NCBI GenBank assembly: GCA_015233035.1
Contig: JADFYM010000003.1
Location: 1 to 64,000 of the forward strand
Direction of reading: 5' to 3'
From: Magnetococcales bacterium
GTDB taxonomy: Bacteria; Pseudomonadota; Magnetococcia; Magnetococcales; Magnetaquicoccaceae
DNA length: 64,000 bases
Positions 41,281 to 50,326 of the stretch are shown here, piece by piece (the first letter of the stretch is position 1; each line of letters opens with the position of its first letter). The position numbers were made by a program, and so were the translations under genes. Below the pieces are notes generated by a model. The model was not told the origin of the DNA and ran no database searches. It saw only the letters and a list, made by a program, of their open reading frames with translations.

Positions 41281-44200
41281 CTATTCCAACGATACCCCGA
41301 CGGTTTGTGCAATCTCCAGCAACCCGTGCAAGGCACCCTCGTAGTCATACTGTTTGAGATGTTGGGTCAAAGCATGAAACAACGGTTGTGCCGCATGGCC
41401 CTGCAACCGGACAGACAAGGGCTCCAGCAGGGTATCGGCCTTGGAGTCTTGCTCCCGCAGCAAGACCGCCAATTGTTGCAGCAAAGACGCGAGATCCGTC
41501 CCATCTTCTGCCTGCGTGGCAACCGGCACAGCCACCGCAGACGACTGGCCAGACCAGGTGGCCAGCGCAGAGATGACCTCCGCCAAGGTATCGGCAAATC
41601 CTTGCATGAGTGACTCAATCTGCCCACTCTCCTGGGCAATCCCCTCCTCCAGATTTCTGGCTGCCAAGTGGAGTGCGTGGGCACCCAGTTGCCCGGCAAT
41701 GCTCTTGAGGGTGTGGGCCAGCCGTTCGGCCCGGGCATGATCCTGCTCGGCCCAGGCCTGCGCAATCCGTGCGGCATCCTGGGCATGGTCCTCGTACAAT
41801 TGGTGCAATAATTTTTCGTACAGCAAGCGGTTGCCAGCCAGTCGCTCCAGACCTGCGGCCGTATCCACACCCGACAAAGCGGGCAAACCCTCCCCGCCGT
41901 CTGGCGTGGACGGCAGGGACAGATCCTCAGGCAACTGTTCTACTTTGGCCCACTTGGCCAGGGTGCGATACAACTCTTGCAGATCGATGGGCTTGCCCAC
42001 ATGATCGTTCATGCCGACTTCCAGACATTTTTGTCTGTCTTCCTCCATGGCATGGGCGGTCATGGCAATGATCGGCAGGGTGTCAAACCGCCGGTTGCTC
42101 CGAATGATCCGCGTGGCGGTCAAACCATCCATCTCCGGCATCTGCACATCCATCAAGACGAGGTGGTAGGAGAGGGTCTGCAACATGCGCAACGCCGTCC
42201 CCCCATGATCCGCCTCGGCAACGATCACCCCCACGCGCTCCAGCAATTCACGGATGATCTGCCGGTTGATGGGATTGTCTTCCACCACCAGCACCCGGAT
42301 ACCGTCCAGCATACCCTCGCATTGGGCCTTCGCGTGGGTCGGGTCAGCGGTGGTGGCGTAGAGACTACTGGTCGACTGCGCACCTTGCCCCTGGAACTCG
42401 GCGGGGTGCTCAAAAACCGCAGTAAAACGGAATGTACTGCCCGCACCCTCTTGACTTTCCACCCAGATTTCGCCACCCATCATGTTGACGATGCGCCGGC
42501 AGATCGCCAGTCCCAAACCGGTTCCCCCATATTGACGGGTGATGGAACCATCGGCCTGCACAAAAGGCTCGAACAATTTCGCCACCTGGGATGGCGCAAT
42601 GCCAATGCCGCTGTCGCGGACCGCAAACTCGAGCATCAACCGCCGCGTGTATTGTTCCCGCAAGGTGACCTGGATGACAATCTCGCCGTGTTCGGTAAAC
42701 TTGAGGGCGTTGCCGACCAGATTGATCAACACCTGTTCCAGACGCATGGCATCGCCCCACAAAGACGGCATCTCCTGGGCAATGGACCAACGCAGCGCAA
42801 TACCTTTGGCAGTGAGTTGATGTGCAAACAGGTCGACCAGATGACTGAACACATCCGGCAACAGAAACGCCACCGGGGTCAAACGCATCTTGCCCGACTC
42901 GATGCGGGAAAAATCCAGAATGTCATTGATGACATTCAACATGGTGTGGGAGGCCCGGTCAATTTTGGTCAAATAATCCTGCAACTTGGGCGTCAGATCA
43001 ATTTTCAGTGCCAATTGGGTCAGGCCGATGATGGCATTCATGGGGGTACGAATTTCATGGCTCATATTGGACAAAAATTCACTTTTGGCCCGGTTGGCCT
43101 CTTCGGCGGACTTGAGCGTTTTATTGAATGAATCCAACAAGAAACGTCGCTCGGAAATATCATGGATGAAAGCGGTGAAGGCACTGTTTGCGCCATTGTG
43201 GGAACCGACGATGGCGATCTCCACCTCGACTTTGCTGCCGTCACGCTTCATGGCGGTCGACTCGAATCGCCGCTTGAGCACACTCGACTCCTGGGCCTGT
43301 TGGATAAAATGGTGCATTTTTGCCAGATGTTGTGCACGCCATTCCGGTGGTATGACCAGGCTGGCCACATCCTTGCCCATCGAATCCGGCTCTGAATAAC
43401 CGAACAGCGTTTCTGCGGCGGGATTCAGACCCAGAATCCTGCCAGCGGCGTCCACGGTGATAATGGCATCCATGGCATTGTCCAGAATGGAGCGCAGATC
43501 GCTTTCCCGCTCCCGGAGCCGCGCAAAGGTATTGATCAAATTCAGATGCGTTTGGATGCGTGCCTTGACGACCGGTGGACTGAAGGGTTTGGTGATAAAA
43601 TCCACGGCCCCCAAAGCCAACCCGCGCGTCTCATCCGCTACATCACTTTTTGCGGTAATAAAAATGACGGGGATATGCCGGGTCTCTTCCCGGGCTTTCA
43701 GTTGGGTACAGACGGCAAAACCATCCAGTCCCGGCATGACAATGTCCAGCAGGATCAAATCCGGTCGACCCGTCGCGACAGCCTCCAGGGCATCGTGGTC
43801 ATTCAGGGCGAAAAAGATTTGGTAATCTTCGCGCAAAAGATTCCGCAACATATGGATATTGCTGGGCACATCGTCCACAATGAGAATCTTTTGTCTGGTC
43901 GTCTCCAACACGCATGTGCCCAACCTGGCCACACCCAGGGCCTGGGCCAGCTGTTCCAGGGTGACCTGGGCACCGGGATAATCCAACTGCTCGATTTGGC
44001 TTCCCATTTCTTGCAATGCTTCCTGCTGGCAATCCTCCGTGAGCAGATCTTGCAAGGCGGCAAACCCCTGTTCCGCCTCGGTATCACGGGTACGCAGATA
44101 ATGCGACAATGTTTGCAATTGGGATTCGATCCCGGTCATGGTGGCGACGGACTCCACGGGCACCGTCTCTTGCGCAGGACTGGCCCCTCCCGACACCTCC

Positions 44201-46749
44201 CCTTCCAGGTAACGAACCGTGTTGAGAATGCGGTTCAACTCGTTCTCGAACAGAACCAACAAGGCGGGTTCCTGCTGGATGTTGCCCGAGTCAAGGGCTG
44301 TTTCCAGGCGACGTGCGGCCAAGGAGAGATCCACAGCGGCCAGATTGCCCGCCATGCCTTGCATGGTGTGCGCCATATCCCGGGCCGCTCCCAGATCGTT
44401 CTGGGCCACAGCCTGTTTGATATCATCGGCCACCGTGGCGTAACGCATCATTTCCAACAACATTTTCTTGAAGAAACGCTTTTGCCCCCGGAACCGTTCC
44501 ATGGCATTCGTCAAGTCGATGCCATCCAGATGGGCTGGCAGGAACGGCTCGTCCGCCGGGAGCGCAGCAATCGACTGCGGTGTTCCCAAACCGGGACGGT
44601 CACCATGCGGATTGAGCCATTGGACCAATGTCAAATAAAGTCGTTTTATATCAATCGGTTTTGCAACATGGCCATTCATGCCAACGGCATAAACCTTTTC
44701 CATGGCATCGGTCAGGGTATGGGCCGTCATGGCAATGATCGGCAACTGCGCAAAACGGGCATCCCGCCGGATCTGGAGGGTAGCCTCATAACCATCCATT
44801 TCAGGCATTTGCACATCCATCAATACCAGATCGGGAAATGGGAGATGTTCCAACCGGCGCAAGGCCTCTTTGCCATTGTTGGCAATCTCCACGAGGATGC
44901 CCACCCGTGCCAACAGTGCTTGCGCGACCTGCTGGTTGATGGGATTATCCTCAACCAGCAAAATCCGGGCACCACCGATGCGTGACGTGACCGCCAACTC
45001 CTCGGTCAACACCTGTTCCAGGGGATCTTGCCTGGAAATTCCCTTGCCAAACACCTCCAGAATGCTGTTGAACAGATGAATCCGGGTGACGGGCTTGTGC
45101 AGAAACAGGTCAACACCGGCATTCCTGGCAAAATTTTGAATGGTGCTCTTGCCAAAAGCGGTCAGCATGATTATTTTCGGCTGGACGGCCTGCGGGGCTA
45201 TCACAGCCAGCTTGGCACGTATGACAACCGTCGTTTCTATACCGTCCATGCCCGGCATGCGCCAGTCCATGAAAATCAGGTCAAACGGTCTCCCGGCGGC
45301 CTGGGCCGCCAGTATTTCAGACAGGGCCGACTCCCCGGACGTGGTTGATGTCGGGGAAAAGCCCAGGCCACGGAGCATCTCTTCCATCACTTCCCGAATA
45401 AGATCATGGTCATCCACCACCAGGATCCGAATATTTTGCAGATATTCCGGTACAATGCAACGGCAATCGGTCTGGGTCTGGCAATCCAGGATGATGGTGA
45501 AATGAAAGGTACTGCCTGCACCCAGGGTGCTCTCCACCCAGATTTGGCCACCCATCATCTCAACCAGACGTTTGCAAATATTCAAGCCCAGCCCGGAACC
45601 CCCATAGCGCACGGCAATGGAGGGATCGGCCTGGGCAAACGGGTTGAACAATTTGTTGAGCCGCTCCGCATCAATGCCGATGCCCGTATCCTGCACCGCA
45701 AAGTGCAGGTTGTCCGACTCGCTGGTGCCGGTGTTGGGATAGGCACTGACGACAATGGTCCCCTGATCGGTAAACTTAATGGCGTTCCGCACCAGGTTGA
45801 TGAACACCTGCTGCAATCGTTTGCTATCCCCGACCAGGGTGGAAAAATAGTCGGACGGGATCGAAAAGACCAGTTCCAACCCCTTGTTCGCCGCCTGGTC
45901 ACCGAACATGTCGGCCAAGTTGTTGAACAGATCGTGCAGATTGAACGGTTCCGGGTATAATTCCAGCTTGCCCGCTTCGATCTTGGAAAAATCCAGTATG
46001 TCATTGAGACACCCCATCAGGGTCTGGGACGCCTTTTCCACCTTGCCCAGATAATTCCGAATGTTGGTGGTCGGTTTGTCCCGCATGGCCAAATCCGTGA
46101 ACCCCATGATAGCGTTCATGGGGGTACGGATTTCATGGCTTAAATTGGCGATAAACTCGCTCTTGGCCCGATTGGCGGCATCGGCGATCTCCTTGGCCTG
46201 CTCCAGGGCCAGCAGTTGTTCGCGAATGATCACCTCGGCCTGTTCCCGCTGTGCCATTGCCTGGGTCAACTGCTGGTTGGTCACCCGCAATTCCGACTCC
46301 ACCCGCTTGCGCCGTTCCGCCTCGGCTTCCAACTGCAAGACGTATCGTTTCTGCTCGTCCCGACGCCGGTACAGTTCCAGAAACACCTTGACCTTGGAGA
46401 GCAGGATTGTGTTGTTGATCGGCTTTTGAATAAAGTCGACTGCGCCCGCATGGTATCCCTGGAGTCGGAGTTCTTCATCGGAATGGGCAGCGGTCACAAA
46501 AATGATGGGCAGGTTTTTGGTCCTTTCTGCACCACACAAGGCTTCTGCCACCTCAAAACCGTCCATTTCCGGCATGTTGACATCCAGCAGGACCACGGCA
46601 AACTCGTGCTCCATGCAGAGCATCAGGGCATCGATACCCGAGGAGGCCTCGACAATTTCCACCTCCAGTCGCTCCAGCAGGCGGCGCATGGCCGTCAGGT
46701 TGGCGGGCAGGTCATCGACCACCAGAATTTTGGGCAATGGTTCATTCAT
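41281..46749 (-). CDS. Giant double hybrid kinase: REC, HK, REC, REC, Hpt, REC, PAS, HK, REC, Hpt
   Basis: About 1822 residues from ATG 46749; a GTG at 46761 is an alternative and both overlap the CheB stop. Numbered from the GTG: REC1 (10-130, Asp60), HisKA with His209, HATPase, REC2 (444-572, Asp499), REC3 (597-716, Asp649, Lys701), Hpt1 (His798 in HTMQGMAG), a helical tail (870-945), REC4 (956-1075, Asp1006), PAS (1085-1205), HisKA with His1235, HATPase, REC5 (1488-1605, Asp1538), Hpt2 (His1682 in HTLKSIAG), and a second tail (1755-1826). There are no membrane helices. It looks like two complete relay proteins fused end to end, each opening with a receiver. It follows CheR and CheB, so methylation may be coordinated with it. 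Confidence 0.92.
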   Translation of the reverse strand: MNEPLPKILVVDDLPANLTAMRRLLERLEVEIVEASSGIDALMLCMEHEFAVVLLDVNMPEMDGFEVAEALCGAERTKNLPIIFVTAAHSDEELRLQGYHAGAVDFIQKPINNTILLSKVKVFLELYRRRDEQKRYVLQLEAEAERRKRVESELRVTNQQLTQAMAQREQAEVIIREQLLALEQAKEIADAANRAKSEFIANLSHEIRTPMNAIMGFTDLAMRDKPTTNIRNYLGKVEKASQTLMGCLNDILDFSKIEAGKLELYPEPFNLHDLFNNLADMFGDQAANKGLELVFSIPSDYFSTLVGDSKRLQQVFINLVRNAIKFTDQGTIVVSAYPNTGTSESDNLHFAVQDTGIGIDAERLNKLFNPFAQADPSIAVRYGGSGLGLNICKRLVEMMGGQIWVESTLGAGSTFHFTIILDCQTQTDCRCIVPEYLQNIRILVVDDHDLIREVMEEMLRGLGFSPTSTTSGESALSEILAAQAAGRPFDLIFMDWRMPGMDGIETTVVIRAKLAVIAPQAVQPKIIMLTAFGKSTIQNFARNAGVDLFLHKPVTRIHLFNSILEVFGKGISRQDPLEQVLTEELAVTSRIGGARILLVEDNPINQQVAQALLARVGILVEIANNGKEALRRLEHLPFPDLVLMDVQMPEMDGYEATLQIRRDARFAQLPIIAMTAHTLTDAMEKVYAVGMNGHVAKPIDIKRLYLTLVQWLNPHGDRPGLGTPQSIAALPADEPFLPAHLDGIDLTNAMERFRGQKRFFKKMLLEMMRYATVADDIKQAVAQNDLGAARDMAHTMQGMAGNLAAVDLSLAARRLETALDSGNIQQEPALLVLFENELNRILNTVRYLEGEVSGGASPAQETVPVESVATMTGIESQLQTLSHYLRTRDTEAEQGFAALQDLLTEDCQQEALQEMGSQIEQLDYPGAQVTLEQLAQALGVARLGTCVLETTRQKILIVDDVPSNIHMLRNLLREDYQIFFALNDHDALEAVATGRPDLILLDIVMPGLDGFAVCTQLKAREETRHIPVIFITAKSDVADETRGLALGAVDFITKPFSPPVVKARIQTHLNLINTFARLRERESDLRSILDNAMDAIITVDAAGRILGLNPAAETLFGYSEPDSMGKDVASLVIPPEWRAQHLAKMHHFIQQAQESSVLKRRFESTAMKRDGSKVEVEIAIVGSHNGANSAFTAFIHDISERRFLLDSFNKTLKSAEEANRAKSEFLSNMSHEIRTPMNAIIGLTQLALKIDLTPKLQDYLTKIDRASHTMLNVINDILDFSRIESGKMRLTPVAFLLPDVFSHLVDLFAHQLTAKGIALRWSIAQEMPSLWGDAMRLEQVLINLVGNALKFTEHGEIVIQVTLREQYTRRLMLEFAVRDSGIGIAPSQVAKLFEPFVQADGSITRQYGGTGLGLAICRRIVNMMGGEIWVESQEGAGSTFRFTAVFEHPAEFQGQGAQSTSSLYATTADPTHAKAQCEGMLDGIRVLVVEDNPINRQIIRELLERVGVIVAEADHGGTALRMLQTLSYHLVLMDVQMPEMDGLTATRIIRSNRRFDTLPIIAMTAHAMEEDRQKCLEVGMNDHVGKPIDLQELYRTLAKWAKVEQLPEDLSLPSTPDGGEGLPALSGVDTAAGLERLAGNRLLYEKLLHQLYEDHAQDAARIAQAWAEQDHARAERLAHTLKSIAGQLGAHALHLAARNLEEGIAQESGQIESLMQGFADTLAEVISALATWSGQSSAVAVPVATQAEDGTDLASLLQQLAVLLREQDSKADTLLEPLSVRLQGHAAQPLFHALTQHLKQYDYEGALHGLLEIAQTVGVSLE

Positions 46750-47326
46750 GGGTGACGGCACCCCACTCTTTCAATGTTTGAGCAATAGCCTCCAGCGACA
46801 AGACCTGGGTGGCCGCCCCGACGGCGATGGCAAAACGTGGCATGAGGGGAGCCTCAGCGGTGGTCGGATCCTGTACCAGCGTTGTACCCCCCCGGTGCAA
46901 TATTTTCAACAATCCTTGCGTACCATCCTGGCTGGCCCCCGTCAACAGCACGCCGATCAATCCTTCCCGATACACATCGGCAGCCGTTTCAAACAAAACA
47001 TCAATGGAGGGCCGGGAGTGGTTGACCTTGGGATCAATGGACAGGGAGACCGTCTCGTTCGGCTCCACCAACAGATGATAGTCGGGAGGGGCAAAATAGA
47101 TCCTGCCGGGACGAATCGGTGCCTTGTCCATCTCTGCCTGAATGGAGAGGGCACATTGGCCGGCAAACCACGCCGGATCCCATCCCGGCGCACAAGCCGC
47201 CAGATGCTGCACCACCAGGATGGGCAGGGGATAGTCCTGGGGCAAAACAGGCAAAATGGTGCGCAGTGCCTGCAATCCCCCGGCGGAAGTACCCATGACA
47301 ACGGCCCGGCGACGGGAACCGTTCAC
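46742..47326 (-). CDS. CheB-type protein-glutamate methylesterase without receiver
   Basis: A GTG start at 47326 was chosen because it forms a GTGA overlap with the CheR stop and yields exactly the catalytic domain (194 residues); the longer open frame runs inside CheR. Triad: Ser14 (GTSAGG), His41 (VVQHLA), Asp134 (LLTGASQDGTQG). CheB removes methyl groups or deamidates glutamines on receptors. With no N-terminal receiver, its activity is not controlled by its own phosphorylation; control by the adjacent REC-rich kinases through binding is possible. Confidence 0.9.
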   Translation of the reverse strand: MNGSRRRAVVMGTSAGGLQALRTILPVLPQDYPLPILVVQHLAACAPGWDPAWFAGQCALSIQAEMDKAPIRPGRIYFAPPDYHLLVEPNETVSLSIDPKVNHSRPSIDVLFETAADVYREGLIGVLLTGASQDGTQGLLKILHRGGTTLVQDPTTAEAPLMPRFAIAVGAATQVLSLEAIAQTLKEWGAVTHE

Positions 47327-48156
47327 CGGGGCACCCGCTTCTGGTAGATGCGCAACTCCTGGGAAAGCGGGACAAAATGGTCCGCCACATCGGTAAACTG
47401 GAGAGATTCCTTGGTGCCCAGACACAAAAAACCGCCAGGAACCAGACTGTCATCGAAGAGTTTCAACGCCCGATTTTTTAAATCATTATTGAAATAAATC
47501 AGCACGTTGCGACATAATATCAAGTGCGTTTCGGAAAAGACGCCATCCGTGGCCAGATTGTGGGCCGCAAAAACCATATTTTCCTTGAGCGACGCACTCA
47601 TGCGGGCCAGGTCATACTTGGCATGATAATAGTCCGCCAGGGTGCCGGGGCCACCCGTTGCCCGATAGTTGTTGGCGTATTCTTCCATGTTTTTGACGGT
47701 ATAGATCCCTTCCTTGGCCTGATGCAATGATTTGTTGTTGATGTCGGTGGCAAAAATTCTGGCGCGATGATACAACCCTTCCTCCTGCAACAGGATGGCC
47801 ATGGAATAGACCTCCTCACCGGTGGCACAGCCCGCATGCCAAATATTGATGAAGGGGTAGGTGGCCAGGACGGGCATGACCTTCTGGCGCAGCAGGCGAT
47901 AAAAAGGCGGGTCGCGAAAGCATTCCGTGACCGTGACCGACATGGCGTAGATCAGTTGATCCAGAAAAGAGCGATCATGGATAATTTTGGGGATGGCATC
48001 CGAAATATGTGTGATGTCACACGCGGTCAGACACTGCAACAGCCGACGTTTGAGGGAGGCCGAAGTATATTGCCGAAAATCATACCCATAGCGCAGGAGC
48101 ATGGTTTCCAGCAGTAACCGGATTTCCAGATCCTCAATCTCTACCGGGACATCCAT
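47323..48156 (-). CDS. CheR-type chemotaxis methyltransferase
   Basis: A 277-residue SAM-dependent protein-glutamate methyltransferase. The N-terminal helical domain ends in the TVTECFRDPPFY loop (74-86). The SAM site is WHAGCATGEEVYS (106-118) with acidic ATDIN (136-140), and LILCRNVLIYFN (212-223) is the conserved CheR block. Standard length, so likely active. It forms a pair with CheB, unlike the fused CheB-CheR at 7840. No MCP gene lies in the window, so the methyl acceptor is unknown. Confidence 0.92.
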   Translation of the reverse strand: MDVPVEIEDLEIRLLLETMLLRYGYDFRQYTSASLKRRLLQCLTACDITHISDAIPKIIHDRSFLDQLIYAMSVTVTECFRDPPFYRLLRQKVMPVLATYPFINIWHAGCATGEEVYSMAILLQEEGLYHRARIFATDINNKSLHQAKEGIYTVKNMEEYANNYRATGGPGTLADYYHAKYDLARMSASLKENMVFAAHNLATDGVFSETHLILCRNVLIYFNNDLKNRALKLFDDSLVPGGFLCLGTKESLQFTDVADHFVPLSQELRIYQKRVPR

Positions 48157-48157
48157 A

Positions 48158-50326
48158 TTATGGGCTCATCCATTGTGTCAGTTTTTCCAGCAGCAGTTCG
48201 ACATCCACTGGTTTGGGCAGATAGTCATTGGCACCCGCTTCCAGTGCCTGCCGACGATCCTCTTCCATGGCCTTGGCGGTCAGGGCAATGACGGGGAGTG
48301 TCGCCCAGCGCGGCTGGGTGCGCAGTTGGCGGATGGCCTCCAGGCCATCCATGACTGGCATCATCATATCCATGAGTATACAGGCAATCTCTGGATATTG
48401 ATCCAGTGCCGCCAGTGCCTTGGCTCCGTTGGCGGCCATACGGACCTTTAACTGTTTTTGTTCCAGTTGCCGGGTCAGGGCATAGACATTGCGCACGTCA
48501 TCGTCCACCAGCAGCACCGTTTTGTCTCGAAGATCCGCCATATGCCCGTGGTGCGCCGTGTCCGGGAGGGGTGCCGGGGTCGGATCTGGCGGGGTCTGGG
48601 CCAACAACAGGGCCAACTCACTGAGCAGACGGACGGGGGCATTGACCCCCTTGACCACAATGCTGTTGGTATGTTGTTTGAGCCGTTCGTACTCCTCGCG
48701 CGTCAACTCCCGACCCGAATAAACGATGCTCGGCGTCCTGGGCAGGGTGGATTCCTGGGTCATGCGGTCCAACAGATCGAAGCCATCGATGTCGGGCAGT
48801 CCCAGATCCACGATCATCCCATCGAACGGCTGTTCCCGGAGACTGGTCAAGGCGGCCGCCCCGGTGGCGGCCTGGACGACCCTGACCGGATGGCCCTGCA
48901 ACAACCGGAGCATGGCCGCACGGGCATGGGCATCATCCTCCACCAGCAGCAGCGTACACGGCTTGGCCTGTGAGCACCGTTGCGGAAAAGCAACCTGGAG
49001 GGGCGGGAGAACCTCAGGGGGGGGCGACTGACGGACAGGCGGGGCCGCACGCGCCCTCTCCGGTCTGGGCATCCTGGCAACCGCCCCCTCGTTGACCGGT
49101 TCAGCGGTCATCCTGTCCGGATCCGGCTGGGTCGGCACAGGATCAGCCGGGATCGCCTCCCTGGCGGTACGCCGCAAGGCCTCCTGGGCGGCAACCAGTT
49201 CCGCGTTTTTGCGGTCAGCCACCTGTTTTTGTTCTTCCAGCAACTGGGCCTGGGCTGCCAACTCCTCGTTGGAAACCCGCAATTCCTCCTGCTGTTCCAG
49301 CAACTGGGCTTGCGACAATAACAGGGCCCGTTTTTGTTCTTCGAGCCGTTCGTTGGACTGCCGCAGTGCCTCGCTCGTCGTTTCCACCGTTTGGCGTTGC
49401 TCCCGCAGTTGGGCGAGGGCGGTGGCGGTGACGGCACGGGACTGGGCCGCTGTGACCGCCATGGCCACCCCTTCGGCCACACTGTGCAGAAACAGCAGGT
49501 GATGCTCGGTAAATGTGGTGAACGTCCCCAGTTCCACGATCGCTTTCACCTCCCCGTGCAACAGGAAGGGAAAGACCAGCAGGGTGTTGGGCACAGCCTG
49601 TCCCAGACCCGACTGGGCCACCACATAGTCGGCTGGCACCCTGGAGAGCAGCATATATTTTTTCTCCAGCAGAACCTGTCCCACGATCCCTTCGCCGGGG
49701 GTGAACAGATTGCCGGGGGTTTTGCGTTCATGGTAGGCATAACTGCCCAACAGGCGGAGAAGACCCGCCTCATCCACCCCATAGAATGCCCCCAGAATGG
49801 CATCCAGAAAAGGGGTCAGGAAAGAGATTACCGCCGCACTGAGGGGAACCAGGTCGCTGTTTTCTCCCAGATGACGGTGCAAGGTGGCCACCCCTTCCCG
49901 GAGTTGTTGCTCGCGCAACCGGATACGTTGTTGTGCCACCATGCCCTCGGCAAACCCGTTGAACATCTCGCCCACTCGGGCCATGACCGTCATCGATGCG
50001 ACCTGGACCCGACTGCCCATATCCCCGCCAGCCAGGCGGGCCGAGGCCTCGAGCAATTGCCCGGTATCCGCCAGCAGGCCGCGTGTGCGCCACCAGAAAA
50101 TACCGCCCACCAGGGCCAACAGCAGCACGGCCAACGTGGCCAGGGACCACCCAAGCCACCAGAGATCGTGCAACAGAGGCACGAGGTGCGCCATCACCCC
50201 GCTCGCCATGGCCAGCACGGTCTGCCGGGAGCACAACCAGATCACCCCCACGACCAGGAGTACGGCCAACGCCACGCGGGTTACCCGCCACAACCGGTGT
50301 CTCTTGAGGGAAGAAAAGGGGTTCAT
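48158..50326 (-). CDS. Membrane GAF-coiled-coil-REC-REC protein lacking a kinase
   Basis: A 722-residue protein. Membrane helices (15-34 and 56-78), HAMP-like segment (79-135), GAF (155-300), Gln/Glu-rich coiled coil (300-395), a Pro-rich linker (395-450), then REC1 (457-578, Asp507, Lys559) and REC2 (603-720, Asp653, Lys705). The layout is that of the adjacent hybrid kinase at 50323, but HisKA and HATPase are exactly missing between coiled coil and receivers. It could accept phosphate from that kinase, perhaps in a mixed complex formed through the coiled coils (inference). ATGA overlap links the two genes; CheR starts 1 nt after its stop. Confidence 0.9.
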   Translation of the reverse strand: MNPFSSLKRHRLWRVTRVALAVLLVVGVIWLCSRQTVLAMASGVMAHLVPLLHDLWWLGWSLATLAVLLLALVGGIFWWRTRGLLADTGQLLEASARLAGGDMGSRVQVASMTVMARVGEMFNGFAEGMVAQQRIRLREQQLREGVATLHRHLGENSDLVPLSAAVISFLTPFLDAILGAFYGVDEAGLLRLLGSYAYHERKTPGNLFTPGEGIVGQVLLEKKYMLLSRVPADYVVAQSGLGQAVPNTLLVFPFLLHGEVKAIVELGTFTTFTEHHLLFLHSVAEGVAMAVTAAQSRAVTATALAQLREQRQTVETTSEALRQSNERLEEQKRALLLSQAQLLEQQEELRVSNEELAAQAQLLEEQKQVADRKNAELVAAQEALRRTAREAIPADPVPTQPDPDRMTAEPVNEGAVARMPRPERARAAPPVRQSPPPEVLPPLQVAFPQRCSQAKPCTLLLVEDDAHARAAMLRLLQGHPVRVVQAATGAAALTSLREQPFDGMIVDLGLPDIDGFDLLDRMTQESTLPRTPSIVYSGRELTREEYERLKQHTNSIVVKGVNAPVRLLSELALLLAQTPPDPTPAPLPDTAHHGHMADLRDKTVLLVDDDVRNVYALTRQLEQKQLKVRMAANGAKALAALDQYPEIACILMDMMMPVMDGLEAIRQLRTQPRWATLPVIALTAKAMEEDRRQALEAGANDYLPKPVDVELLLEKLTQWMSP

